From: Methylobacterium sp. Leaf91
GTDB lineage: Bacteria; Pseudomonadota; Alphaproteobacteria; Rhizobiales; Beijerinckiaceae
DNA: 64,000 nucleotides
Reading direction: 5' to 3'
Assembly: GCF_001422815.1 (NCBI RefSeq)
Contig: NZ_LMMP01000011.1
Span: 86,270 to 150,269 of the forward strand
Below the pieces are notes generated by a model, which worked only from the letters and a program-made list of their open reading frames with translations, made no database searches and was not told where the DNA came from. Numbering within the stretch: the first letter of the stretch is position 1; every line of letters starts with the position of its first letter. This document shows positions 38,038 through 46,797 of the stretch, one piece after another. The position numbers were made by a program, and so were the translations under genes.

Positions 38038-40890
38038 TCACGCCAAAGCCGCCTTGATCGCCGCCGCGATGCGCTTCAGCCCGGCGTCCACGTCGCCGCC
38101 CTTGATGTGGACGCGCAGGGCCCGGCGGCCGCGCTCGGCCAGGACCGCGAAATCGCCCCGCGCCTGGGCCGCCACCACGGTGCCGAAGCCCAGCGCCCGG
38201 CCGGGGATCGCGAGATCCTCCGACGGGTCGGCGGTGATCTGCAGAAACACGCCGGTATCCGGCCCGCCCTTGTAGGCCTGTCCCGTGGAGTGGAGGAAGC
38301 GCGGCCCGAATTCGAGGCAGGTCGCGATCTTGCGCTTGTCGCGCAGAGCGATGCGCGCCTCCTGCAGGATGGCGTGGTGCGCCTCGTTACGGGCGACGTA
38401 AGCCAGCAGCGCGGCGTAGTCGCCGTCCTTGATCCGCGCGAGATGAGCCTTCAGTGCCGCCTCGAACCCCTCTCCAGTCTGCGGCAGGGCCCCGGCATTG
38501 GCCGGGTCGGCGTAGAGGGCGATGGTCTCGTCTTCGAAGAGCGGCGTCTCGGAGGGCAGCGAACCGCTTTTCTCGGCGGCGTCGAACAGCTTCTTCGTCT
38601 CGATCTTGCTCGCTTCCACGTCCGGCTGGTCGAACGGGTTGATGCCGAGCAATGCGCCCGCGACGGCGGTCGCCATCTCGAAGCGGAAGAATTCCTGCGG
38701 CAGCTGCTCCTCGTTCACCATGGTGATGTGGGCGACGGGGTGGCCCTCGCGCTCCAGGCTACGCACCGCCTCGTCCTGCTGGGCATCCGCCCGGTTGTCG
38801 AGACGCAGATAGACGAAGAAGCGGTCGCGGCCATAGACCGCCGGCACGCCGACCGGCTCGCCGTCGACGGGGATGAGACCCTTGCCGTCCTTGCCGGTGG
38901 ATTCGGCGATGAGCTGCTCGGCCCAAGCCCCGAACGTATCGATGCCGGGGGAGGCGATGAACGTGACCTTGTCGCGGCCATCGTGCAGGGCAGCCGCCGC
39001 GATGGCGGTGCCCAGTAGGACACCGGGGTTCTGGGCCGGCGGCACGGCCGGGCCGCAGGAGCGGACCATGGTCCGCGCCGTGTCGAGGAAGTCCTTCACG
39101 TCGATGCCGGACGCCGCAGCAGGCACCAGTCCGAAGGCGGAGAGCACCGAATAGCGCCCGCCGATCTGCTTCACACCGTAGAAGATCCGGCGGAAATTGT
39201 CGGCCTTGGCCGCCGCCTCCATGGCCGAGCCGGGATCGGTGACGGCCACGAAATGCGCTCCGGCCCGCTCACCGACCAGAGCCTTCATCCGGCCGAGGAA
39301 GTAATCGCGGAACACGTTGGGCTCGAGGGTGGAGCCGGATTTCGAGGCGACGATGAACAGCGTCGTCTCGAGGTTGACCGCGCTTTCCACGGCGCGGACC
39401 TGATCGGGATCGGTGGAATCGAGGATGCGCAGCGTCGGGAAACCGTCACGGCTGCCATAGGTCTCGGCCAGCACTTCCGGTCCGAGGCTCGACCCGCCCA
39501 TGCCGAGGACGACGACGTCGGAGAAGCCGGTCTGGCGGACATCCTCGGCGAAGGCCTGGTATTCGGAGACTCGGGCGAGTTCGTCCTCGACGATGCGAAG
39601 CCAGCCGAGCCACTGGTCCTCGTCGGCATTCGACCAGACCGTCTTGTCATGCGTCCAGAGCCGGCGGATCGAGCCCGAGGCGCGCCAGGATTCCACCGCC
39701 TTCTTCGCCTCGGCGCCGATGGCATCGCCGAGAATGAGGGTCTGGCCGTCGAGCTTGGCGCCGAGGAAATCGGCGCGCTTGCCCGCCACCGCGCCCAGGA
39801 GCTTGTCGGCGGCGTCGATGAAGAGCTGGACGCCTTCCTCCACGAGCTGCTTGGCCACCGCCCCGATATCGATGCCGGCCTTGGCCAGACGGGCCATCAC
39901 GGCCTCGGCGTCACCGACATTCTCCTCGATGGCGGGCTTGACCGTGCCGTGGTCGCGGAACGCATCCATCGTGGCCGGCGGCATGGTGTTGACGGTATCC
40001 GGCCCGATCAGCTCCTCGACATAGAGCACATCGGAATAGGCCTTGTTCTTGACGCCGGTGGAGGCCCAGAGCAGGCGCTGCGCCTTGGCGCCCTTCTGCG
40101 CGAGCGCCTGCCATTTCGGCTCGGCGAAAATGCGCTTGTAGCGCTGGTAGGCGAGCTTGGCGTTGGCGATGGCCACCTTGCCCTTGAGGGCTTCCAGTTC
40201 CGCCTTCTCGTCGGGATCGTTGGCTTCGGCGATCTTGGCGTCGAGGGCCTTGTCGATGGTGACGTCGATACGGCTGATGAAGAAGCTCGCCACGCTGGTG
40301 ACCTTCGAGACGTCGCCGCCCTTGGCGCCGAACTCTTCCAGGCCGGCGATGAAGGCGCGCGCCACCTCTTCGTAGGAATCCTGGCCGAACAGCAGCGTGA
40401 CGTTGATGCTGATCCCGTCGGCGGTGAGGGCCCGGATCGCCGGGATGCCGGCCGGGGTGGCGGGCACCTTCACCATCAGGTTGTCGCGGGCCACGGTCTT
40501 GTGCAGACGGCGGGCCTCGTCGAGGGTCTCCTCGGTGTCGAGGGCGAGATAAGGTGAGACTTCGAGGCTGACATAGCCGTCGGCGCCGTCGCTCTCCTCG
40601 TAGACCGGGCGCAGCACATCGGCCGCCGCCTGGATGTCGGCGATGGCACAGCCTTCGTAGAGATCGATGACGCGGGCATCGCCCGCATCCATGACCTCCT
40701 TCAGCGCGCCGTCATATTCCGCGGAATCGCCGATCGCCTTCTCGAAGATCGAGGGGTTCGAGGTCACGCCCCGCAGGCCGTCCTCGTCCACCAGCTTCTT
40801 GAGGCGTCCATCGGCGATGAAACCGCGGGCCACGAAATCCAGCCACACGGCCTGGCCCTGTTCAGGGAAGAGAGCCTTCAGCGGGTTCAT
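38038..40890 (-). CDS. tal-pgi: Bifunctional transaldolase / glucose-6-phosphate isomerase
   Basis: A 950-residue fusion. Residues about 1-370 are transaldolase (GVTSNPSIFEKAIGDS, and the Schiff-base Lys in NLMVKVPATPAGIPAI); residues about 390-940 are glucose-6-phosphate isomerase (VVLGMGGSSLGPEVLAETYG near 463-482, then LFIVASKSGSTLEPNVFRDY, and the C-terminal GPRFLHSTGQAYKGGP). The transaldolase half exchanges C3 units between sugar phosphates; the isomerase half interconverts glucose 6-phosphate and fructose 6-phosphate. The same fusion is known in Methylobacterium and acetic acid bacteria. It lies between tkt and gnd in one operon, each junction carrying a copy of the inverted repeat. 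Confidence 0.95.
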   Translation of the reverse strand: MNPLKALFPEQGQAVWLDFVARGFIADGRLKKLVDEDGLRGVTSNPSIFEKAIGDSAEYDGALKEVMDAGDARVIDLYEGCAIADIQAAADVLRPVYEESDGADGYVSLEVSPYLALDTEETLDEARRLHKTVARDNLMVKVPATPAGIPAIRALTADGISINVTLLFGQDSYEEVARAFIAGLEEFGAKGGDVSKVTSVASFFISRIDVTIDKALDAKIAEANDPDEKAELEALKGKVAIANAKLAYQRYKRIFAEPKWQALAQKGAKAQRLLWASTGVKNKAYSDVLYVEELIGPDTVNTMPPATMDAFRDHGTVKPAIEENVGDAEAVMARLAKAGIDIGAVAKQLVEEGVQLFIDAADKLLGAVAGKRADFLGAKLDGQTLILGDAIGAEAKKAVESWRASGSIRRLWTHDKTVWSNADEDQWLGWLRIVEDELARVSEYQAFAEDVRQTGFSDVVVLGMGGSSLGPEVLAETYGSRDGFPTLRILDSTDPDQVRAVESAVNLETTLFIVASKSGSTLEPNVFRDYFLGRMKALVGERAGAHFVAVTDPGSAMEAAAKADNFRRIFYGVKQIGGRYSVLSAFGLVPAAASGIDVKDFLDTARTMVRSCGPAVPPAQNPGVLLGTAIAAAALHDGRDKVTFIASPGIDTFGAWAEQLIAESTGKDGKGLIPVDGEPVGVPAVYGRDRFFVYLRLDNRADAQQDEAVRSLEREGHPVAHITMVNEEQLPQEFFRFEMATAVAGALLGINPFDQPDVEASKIETKKLFDAAEKSGSLPSETPLFEDETIALYADPANAGALPQTGEGFEAALKAHLARIKDGDYAALLAYVARNEAHHAILQEARIALRDKRKIATCLEFGPRFLHSTGQAYKGGPDTGVFLQITADPSEDLAIPGRALGFGTVVAAQARGDFAVLAERGRRALRVHIKGGDVDAGLKRIAAAIKAALA

Positions 40891-40970
40891 GCAAAAACTC
40901 CTCGTCGTCGGTCGTCGTGAGTAGCGCGCGAAAGGCAGCGTCGTTCAGCAATCGTTGTCAGGATGCGCGC

Positions 40971-41086
40971 CTCTCCTCCCCCTTGTGGGGAGGAGCCGGA
41001 GGTGGGGATGGCTCCGCTGGCCTCCGCGGCCCGCGGGTCACCCAACCACCCCCACCCCTGACCTCTCCCCACAAGGGGGAGGGGGA
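40971..41086. repeat. Operon-internal inverted repeat, copy 2
   Basis: The ends read CTCTCCTCCCCCTTGTGGGG and CTCCCCACAAGGGGGAGGGG, with GGAGGTGGGGAT and CACCCCCACCCC inside. It lies between tkt and tal-pgi and is clearly homologous to the copies at 37915 and 55859. Confidence 0.9.
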
Positions 41087-41119
41087 CGTGCGTTCCGTCC
41101 TTCAGGGAACCCGCGAGAC

Positions 41120-43195
41120 CTACTTCTTGTGCCGCGCGATCTGGTCGCGGGCGGCCTGCAGCACCTTCTCCGGCGTGAAGCCGAACTTGGTCTGCAGATC
41201 CTTGATCGGGGCCGAGGACCCGAACGTATGCATGCCGATGATCGCGCCGGCGGAGCCCGCATAGCGGTCCCAGCCGATCACCGAGCCCTGCTCGACGGCG
41301 ACGCGGGCCAGCACCTCCGGCGTCAGTACCGTGTTGCGGTAGGCTTCGTCCTGACGCTCGAACAGGTCCCAGGACGGCATCGAGACCACGCGGGCCTTGA
41401 TGCCCTCCGCCGTCAGCGCCTCGTAGGCCGAGACGCAGAGCTGCACCTCGCTGCCCGTGCCGATGAGGATGACCTCCGGCGTACCGTCGCAATCGGCCAG
41501 CACGTAGCCGCCCTTCGCGACGCCGGCGGCGCTGCCGTACTTGGTCCGGTCGAAGGTCGGCAGCGGCTGGCGGCTCAGGGCCAGCACCGCCGGCTGATCC
41601 TTCAACCCCATGATGACCCGGTAGGCTTCCGCCACCTCGTTGGCATCCGCCGGACGCAGGGTCACGAGGCCGGGGATGGCGCGGAGCGTCAGGAGCTGCT
41701 CCACCGGCTGGTGGGTGGGGCCGTCCTCGCCGACGCCGATCGAATCGTGCGTGAAGACGTGGAAGACCGGCAGCTCCATCAGCGAAGCGAGGCGGATCGG
41801 CGGGCGCATATAATCGGCGAAGACCAGGAAGGTCGCTCCATAGGCCCGCAGGCCGACGAGGCCGAGGCCGTTGACGATCGAGCCCATGGCGTGTTCGCGC
41901 ACGCCGAAATGGATGTTGCGTCCACCCGGCTCGAAGGGCGAGAGCGTACCGGCCCCCTCGAATTCGAGCTTGGTCTTGTTGGAGGGGGCCAGATCCGCCG
42001 AGCCGCCGAGCAGGTGGGGCACGTTCTTGGCGATGGCGTTGAGCACCTTGCCGGAGGATTCGCGGGTGGCCATGCCCTTGGCGTCGGCCGGGAAGACCGG
42101 GATGTCCTTGTCCCAGCCCTCTGGCAGGCGGCCCGTGAGGAGGGCGTCGATCTCTTCGGCCAGGGCCGGATCTGAGGCCTTGGCCTCGGCCATGAAGCCT
42201 TCCCAGGTGGCGAACAGCTCGGCGCCGCGCTGGCCGATGCCGCTACGGAAGTTCTCGATGACGCCGTCCGGCACCAGGAACTGGGAATCCTCGGGCCAGC
42301 CATAGGCCCGCTTGGCGCCCTTCACCTCCTCCTCGCCGAGGGCGTCGGAATGGGCCTTCGAGGTGTTCTGCTTCTTGGGCGCGCCGAAGCCGATGATCGA
42401 GTTGACGACGATGAGCGTCGGCCGGTCGCTGGATTGGAGGAAGGTCTCCAGGGCGGCGGAAATGGCATGGACGTCGTTGGCGTCGGCCACCCGCAGGACC
42501 TGCCAGCCATAGCTGAGGAAGCGCGTCGCCACCTCTTCGGAGAAGGCGAGTTCGGTGTGCCCCTCGATGGTGATCGTGTTGTTGTCGTAGATCCAGCACA
42601 GGTTCGACAGGCGCAGATGCCCGGCGATGGAGGCGGCCTCGGCGGCCACGCCCTCCATCAGGTCGCCATCCGAGCAGATCGCGTAGACATTGAAGTCGAA
42701 CAGCGGCAGGTCGGGGCGGTTCAGGGTCTCACCGAGGAAGCGGCCGCCCATCGCCATGCCGACGGAATTCGCCACACCCTGGCCGAGCGGCCCGGTCGTG
42801 GTCTCGACGCCGGTGGTGAAATGGTATTCCGGGTGCCCCGGCGTCTTGCTGTCGAGCTGGCGGAAGTTCTTGATGTCCTCGATGGTGATGGCCGGCTCGT
42901 TGCCGCCATCGGTCTGGGCGACACCGGCGAGGTGCAGCAACCCGTAGAGCAGCATCGAGGCGTGGCCCGCCGAGAGCACGAACCGGTCGCGGTTGGGCCA
43001 GTGCGGATGCGCCGGGTCGTAGCGCAGGTAGCGGTTCCACAGGGTGTAGGCGACGGGCGCCAGGGCCATCGGCGCGCCGGCATGGCCGGAATTCGCCTTC
43101 TGCACCGCGTCGATCGCCAGGGTACGCAGGGTGTCGATGGAGAGCTTGTCGATCTCGCTCAGTTCACCCTTCGGCTTGGTCTCGGCTCCGCTCAT
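41120..43195 (-). CDS. tkt: Transketolase
   Basis: A 691-residue thiamine-diphosphate enzyme that transfers two-carbon units between sugar phosphates. Evidence: ANSGHAGAPMALAPVAYTLW, then RFVLSAGHASMLLYGLLHLA, the thiamine-diphosphate/Mg motif CSDGDLMEGVAAEAASIAGH through CWIYDNN, and the pyrimidine-domain FTHDSIGVGEDGPTHQPVEQ. The length is normal. It is 36 bp downstream of the GH15 gene and upstream of tal-pgi, so it should be expressed with the rest of the sugar-phosphate operon. Confidence 0.97.
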   Translation of the reverse strand: MSGAETKPKGELSEIDKLSIDTLRTLAIDAVQKANSGHAGAPMALAPVAYTLWNRYLRYDPAHPHWPNRDRFVLSAGHASMLLYGLLHLAGVAQTDGGNEPAITIEDIKNFRQLDSKTPGHPEYHFTTGVETTTGPLGQGVANSVGMAMGGRFLGETLNRPDLPLFDFNVYAICSDGDLMEGVAAEAASIAGHLRLSNLCWIYDNNTITIEGHTELAFSEEVATRFLSYGWQVLRVADANDVHAISAALETFLQSSDRPTLIVVNSIIGFGAPKKQNTSKAHSDALGEEEVKGAKRAYGWPEDSQFLVPDGVIENFRSGIGQRGAELFATWEGFMAEAKASDPALAEEIDALLTGRLPEGWDKDIPVFPADAKGMATRESSGKVLNAIAKNVPHLLGGSADLAPSNKTKLEFEGAGTLSPFEPGGRNIHFGVREHAMGSIVNGLGLVGLRAYGATFLVFADYMRPPIRLASLMELPVFHVFTHDSIGVGEDGPTHQPVEQLLTLRAIPGLVTLRPADANEVAEAYRVIMGLKDQPAVLALSRQPLPTFDRTKYGSAAGVAKGGYVLADCDGTPEVILIGTGSEVQLCVSAYEALTAEGIKARVVSMPSWDLFERQDEAYRNTVLTPEVLARVAVEQGSVIGWDRYAGSAGAIIGMHTFGSSAPIKDLQTKFGFTPEKVLQAARDQIARHKK

Positions 43196-43231
43196 GGTCT
43201 CGTCTTCCTACTCTTTACGGGGCTGCGGCGA

Positions 43232-45154
43232 TCAGCTGTGCTGGGCTGCGGCGCCTTCTAGATTTGCGCCACCCTGGCTGGGAGAGCTCGCCTGGCTGGG
43301 AGAGTTCGGCTGGCTGGGAGAACTCGCCCGGTTCGGCGATGTGGCCCGGGCGAGGGCAGATTTCTCGCTGCGCTCCCGCGCCGGCCCGCTGGCACGGCTA
43401 TAGTTCAAAATCGTGTTCACCAACGTGACGTGACTGAACGCCTGGGGGAAATTGCCGACAAGGCGCTTGGCTCCCACGTCGTATTCCTCGGCCACGAGCC
43501 CGACATCGTTGCAAACGCCGATGAGGCGTTCGATCAACTCCCGCGCCTCGTGGCAGCGGTCGAGACCGATCAGATTGTCGGCGTACCAGAAGCTGCAGGG
43601 CAGGAAAGCCCCCTCGCCGCCGGGCAGACCATCGGTATTGTCATCCTCGGTGTCGTAGCGCAGCACGAACCCGTCGCGCATCAGGTGTTTGCCGATGGCC
43701 TCCACCGTGCCGACGACGCGGGGGTCGTCCTGGGGCAGGAAGCCCATATGGGCGATGAGGAGCAAGCTCGCATCGAGGGTCTTGGCCCCGTAATACTGGA
43801 CGAAGCTGTTCAGCTCCTTGTCGAACCCCTTCTCGCAGACCTCCTCGTGGATATGGTCGCGGATCGCGCGCCAACGATCCACGGGGGCGGGCGGCCCGTC
43901 GCCCATCTCGAAGGAGCGGATGGCCCGGTCGAAGGCGACCCAGGCCATGACCTTCGAATGGACGAAGTGCCGGCGCCCGCCGCGCACCTCCCAGATGCCT
44001 TCGTCGGGCTCGCTCCAAACCTTCTCCAGATGCTCCAGCAGGGCGAGGCCCACGCGCCAGCCATCGGCATCGCCGAGCAGGCCACGCTGGCGGGCCTGGT
44101 AGAGCGCGTCGAAGATCTCGCCGTAGACGTCGAGCTGGAACTGGTTGACCGCGGCATTGCCGATCCGCACCGGCTTCGACCCCTCGTAGCCGGGAAGCCA
44201 GTCGAGCTCGATTTCGGGCAGGAGACGCTCCCCGGCGATGCCGTAGAGGATGTGGGCCTGTTCCGGATTGCCGGCGACGGCGCGGATCAGCCAGTCGCGC
44301 CAGGCCCTCGCCTCGTCGAGAAAGCCGCCATCCATCAGCGCGATGAGGGTGAAGGTCGAATCCCGCAGCCAGCAGAACCGGTAATCCCAGTTGCGTACGC
44401 CGCCGAGCTCCTCGGGCAGGGAGGTGGTGGGCGCGGCCACGATCCCGCCCGTCGGCGTGTAGATCAGAGCCTTGAGCGTGAGCAGCGAGCGCTTGAGGAT
44501 CGCGTCCCAGGGCGTGCCGGACGCGCAGCGGCTCGACCAGTCGCGCCAGTAGCGGTCGGTCTGGAACAGCACCTTGCGCGGCTCGATCGGCGGCGGATCG
44601 TCCTCGTGCGAAAGGCCGTAGCTGAGGCAGAACGACTGGCTCTCGCCCTTCGCCACGGTGAAGTCCGAGACCGTGGTCTGGCCGACGCCGTCGAGGGGCG
44701 CGCGGGTGCGGAGGACCACCTTATGGGGGCCGGAAATCGCCCGCAGGTCGCCGAGCTCGTTATGGGAGACCCACGGCACCGCGAGCCCATAATCGAAGCG
44801 CACCGCCAGGACCATGCGCATGTCGACCGAGCCGGAGAGGCCTTCGACGATGCGCACCATGTGCGACCCGTCATTGGCCGGCATGTAGTCGATCACCCTG
44901 GCCTCGCCCGCGGAGGTCACATAGCGCGTCTCGAGGACGAGGCTGCCTTCGCGGTAGCGGCGCGTGACCGTGGCCTCGCCATCCACAGGGGACAGTTTCC
45001 AGAACCCGTGTTCCTCGGTGCCGAGGAGGGAGGCGAAACAGGCGGCGGAATCGAAACGGGGCCAGCAGAGCCAGTCGATGCTGCCGTCGCGCCCGATGAG
45101 CGCAGCGGTGCGGCCATCGCCGACCAGCGCGTAATCCTCGATCCGTCCCGCCAT
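43232..45154 (-). CDS. Glycoside hydrolase family 15 protein (glucoamylase/trehalase-like)
   Basis: A 640-residue GH15 enzyme. The bacterial GH15 N-terminal beta domain starts AGRIEDYALVGDGRTAALIG and DGSIDWLCWPRFDSAACFA; the (alpha/alpha)6 barrel holds GVRNWDYRFCWLRDSTFTL, GYEGSKPVRIGNAAVNQ, FVHSKVMAWVAFDRAIR, and the C-terminal VAEEYDVGAKRLVGNFPQAF with the catalytic Glu. Related enzymes release glucose from alpha-glucans or trehalose. There is no signal peptide, so it is cytoplasmic. The C-terminal 40 residues are a hexapeptide-repeat tail (SPSQ-rich), not part of the family. The second ATG (45154) is chosen because AAGGA lies 5 nt ahead; ATG 45160 is the alternative. It is the first gene before tkt. 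Confidence 0.9.
   Translation of the reverse strand: MAGRIEDYALVGDGRTAALIGRDGSIDWLCWPRFDSAACFASLLGTEEHGFWKLSPVDGEATVTRRYREGSLVLETRYVTSAGEARVIDYMPANDGSHMVRIVEGLSGSVDMRMVLAVRFDYGLAVPWVSHNELGDLRAISGPHKVVLRTRAPLDGVGQTTVSDFTVAKGESQSFCLSYGLSHEDDPPPIEPRKVLFQTDRYWRDWSSRCASGTPWDAILKRSLLTLKALIYTPTGGIVAAPTTSLPEELGGVRNWDYRFCWLRDSTFTLIALMDGGFLDEARAWRDWLIRAVAGNPEQAHILYGIAGERLLPEIELDWLPGYEGSKPVRIGNAAVNQFQLDVYGEIFDALYQARQRGLLGDADGWRVGLALLEHLEKVWSEPDEGIWEVRGGRRHFVHSKVMAWVAFDRAIRSFEMGDGPPAPVDRWRAIRDHIHEEVCEKGFDKELNSFVQYYGAKTLDASLLLIAHMGFLPQDDPRVVGTVEAIGKHLMRDGFVLRYDTEDDNTDGLPGGEGAFLPCSFWYADNLIGLDRCHEARELIERLIGVCNDVGLVAEEYDVGAKRLVGNFPQAFSHVTLVNTILNYSRASGPARERSEKSALARATSPNRASSPSQPNSPSQASSPSQGGANLEGAAAQHS
43274..43345. 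repeat. 18-nt tandem repeat encoding the GH15 tail
   Basis: CTGGCTGGGAGA starts at 43274, 43292 and 43310 (period 18 nt), with a degenerate fourth unit at about 43328. On the coding strand each unit gives a hexapeptide of the type SPSQxS or SPSQxN. The period is a multiple of three, so repeat number can vary without frameshift. Confidence 0.8.
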
Positions 45155-45314
45155 GCCCATCCTTGCCGCCGGGCCCCCGCGGCAATGCGGTCGTCGCGCC
45201 CGTCTCGTCGACGAAGGCTCACCTAGTCCCCGACAGGGGGAGAATCCAGCGGCAAAGCTCTGAAAGACTGGCCGGACCGGCCCGAAACCGCGCGTGCCCC
45301 GCAGCGCGGTGCGA

Positions 45315-45974
45315 TCAGGGCTGCAACGGCAGGCGGTCGACGAGCCCGGTCACAACACTGCCGAGGGCCATGGCCTCGGCGCCCACCGCCGCGCTCTGGG
45401 TGCCGACGAAGCTGCCGGCACGGGTGATCGCGGAGATGGCCGGCGCGAAGGGCAGGGCGAGATGGGGAATGAGTTCCTCGTCCGCCTCGGCCTCCACCCG
45501 GAACGGCTCGGGCGAGATGGCGGCCTTCGCGGCGACGACCGACGGGACCCGGTTGGCGTCCGGTCTCGTCGCTTCGGTCTTCGCCATTTCGGACCGCGCG
45601 GAATCGGGCCGGCGTTGAGACGGCTTTACGGCGGCGGTGCGGGATGTCGCGCGACGCGGCGCGATGCTGGCGGTCGTGGTCACCGTATCGCGCAGCGGAA
45701 ACTGATCACGGAAGGCGAAAGCGGCCGGGACGAAGGCCGTACCGAGATCGGCGGTCTCGATCGGCCTCGCCTGCGCCGTCCGGCTCTCCATCTCGACGAT
45801 CCGCGTGCTGGCGCGCGTCTCGGGAATGGGCGCGGAGGGCGTCTGGCAGAGGAAGGAGGCGGCGGACACGATCACCGCGACGACGATCGTCGGCAGGAGG
45901 GGAAGTGCCATGCCGGTCCCCGCCTCGGAGGCGAGGGCGTTCTCGACAGGCTGCGATATGCGGCACTCCACCAT
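45315..45974 (-). CDS. Hypothetical membrane-anchored protein
   Basis: A 219-residue protein with one hydrophobic segment at about 22-43 (MALPLLPTIVVAVIVSAASF), then a long Ala/Thr/Arg-rich polar region and a somewhat hydrophobic C-terminus (AISAITRAGSFVGTQSAAVG). A GAGGT sequence 8 nt before the ATG at 45974 supports this start; an ATG 21 codons later, right at the membrane segment, is also possible. No family is recognised. It is divergent from nasT and separated by about 235 bp. High GC content means some caution is needed, but the coding bias is convincing. Confidence 0.5.
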   Translation of the reverse strand: MVECRISQPVENALASEAGTGMALPLLPTIVVAVIVSAASFLCQTPSAPIPETRASTRIVEMESRTAQARPIETADLGTAFVPAAFAFRDQFPLRDTVTTTASIAPRRATSRTAAVKPSQRRPDSARSEMAKTEATRPDANRVPSVVAAKAAISPEPFRVEAEADEELIPHLALPFAPAISAITRAGSFVGTQSAAVGAEAMALGSVVTGLVDRLPLQP

Positions 45975-46147
45975 CCGAACACCTCACCCCGACCTTCGAC
46001 AACGCCATAAGCGCCCGCGTTTGCGGCGGAAGCTGGGCCATTTCCTTTCCCGAACGTATCGAAAGGTACCTGAACCGACGATTTGGCCACGGACTTTTTC
46101 GGCGATGCCGATTTTCGGGTAGATCCGTGCGGTCGCGCGCTGTGTTA

Positions 46148-46161
46148 GGTACGCCTCTTGC
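46148..46161 (+). promoter_or_regulatory. Sigma-54-type promoter ahead of nasT-nasS
   Basis: TTAGGTACGCCTCTTGCCC contains GG (46148-46149), exactly ten bases, then GC (46160-46161), and matches the TTGC half of the -12 element. The nasT start codon is at 46210, so the 5' leader would be about 37 nt. This is read by eye; only NtrC-dependent activation data would settle it. Confidence 0.5.
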
Positions 46162-46209
46162 CCGTTCCCGCCGGCACGAACCGGCCGTCCCGCCCCCCAT
46201 TGGGCTCCG

Positions 46210-46797
46210 ATGACAGAACCTTCCTTCACCGTCGCCGTGATCGATCCGAGCCGGGCCCGCGCCGCGATCCTCGAAGAGGGCCTGCGCGCCGCCGGAATCG
46301 CGGATGTGGTCATCATCCCCGATACCGCCGACCTGCCGGCGCAGGTGGCCGCCCTCAATCCTGACGTGGTGGTGATCCACCTGGAGAGCCCCAGCCGGGA
46401 CATCCTCGAACAGATGTCGGGCCTGTCCCGCCATGTGGAGCGGCCGGTGGCGATGTTCGTCGACCGCTCGGACGCCCCGATGATGCAGGCGGCGGTGGAT
46501 GCCGGCATCTCGGCCTATGTGGTGGACGGGCTGCACCCCCAGCGCATCCGGTCGATCCTCGACATCGCCATCCTGCGGTTCCAGGCCTTCGCCCGGCTGC
46601 AGCGGGAATTGGTGGAGGCGCGGGGCGAACTCGCCGACCGGAAGATCGTGGAGCGCGCCAAGGGCATCCTTATGGCCGCCCGCTCCCTGAGCGAGGAGGA
46701 GGCCTACAAGCTGATGCGGCGCAAGGCCATGAACGAGAAGAGCAAAATCGCCGACATCGCCCGCGCCATCGTCACCACGGCGGACCTGTTCGGATGA
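46210..46797 (+). CDS. nasT: ANTAR-domain antiterminator NasT
   Basis: A 195-residue response-regulator-like protein. Residues about 6-122 are a receiver-like domain (VAVIDPSRARAAILEEGL, then NPDVVVIHLESPSRD) and residues about 130-190 are the ANTAR RNA-binding domain: ADRKIVERAKGILMAARSLS, EEEAYKLMRRKAMNEKSKIA and DIARAIVTTADL. NasT prevents termination in leader RNAs of nitrate-assimilation operons and is held inactive by NasS without nitrate. The stop overlaps the nasS start by 4 nt (ATGA). A matching ANTAR target lies before nrtA, 1.2 kb downstream. Order is nasT then nasS. Confidence 0.93.
   Translation: MTEPSFTVAVIDPSRARAAILEEGLRAAGIADVVIIPDTADLPAQVAALNPDVVVIHLESPSRDILEQMSGLSRHVERPVAMFVDRSDAPMMQAAVDAGISAYVVDGLHPQRIRSILDIAILRFQAFARLQRELVEARGELADRKIVERAKGILMAARSLSEEEAYKLMRRKAMNEKSKIADIARAIVTTADLFG

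Noticed and set aside
39253..40557. 434-codon plus-strand frame against tal-pgi
   Set aside because: Shadow of a well-supported fusion enzyme; composition (Gly/Asp/Ala/Leu/Val/His) is that of complementary GC-biased codons.
43274..43345. Short regular repeats in the GH15 gene as a possible CRISPR array
   Set aside because: The 18-nt period without unique spacers, inside an open reading frame, is a coding tandem repeat.
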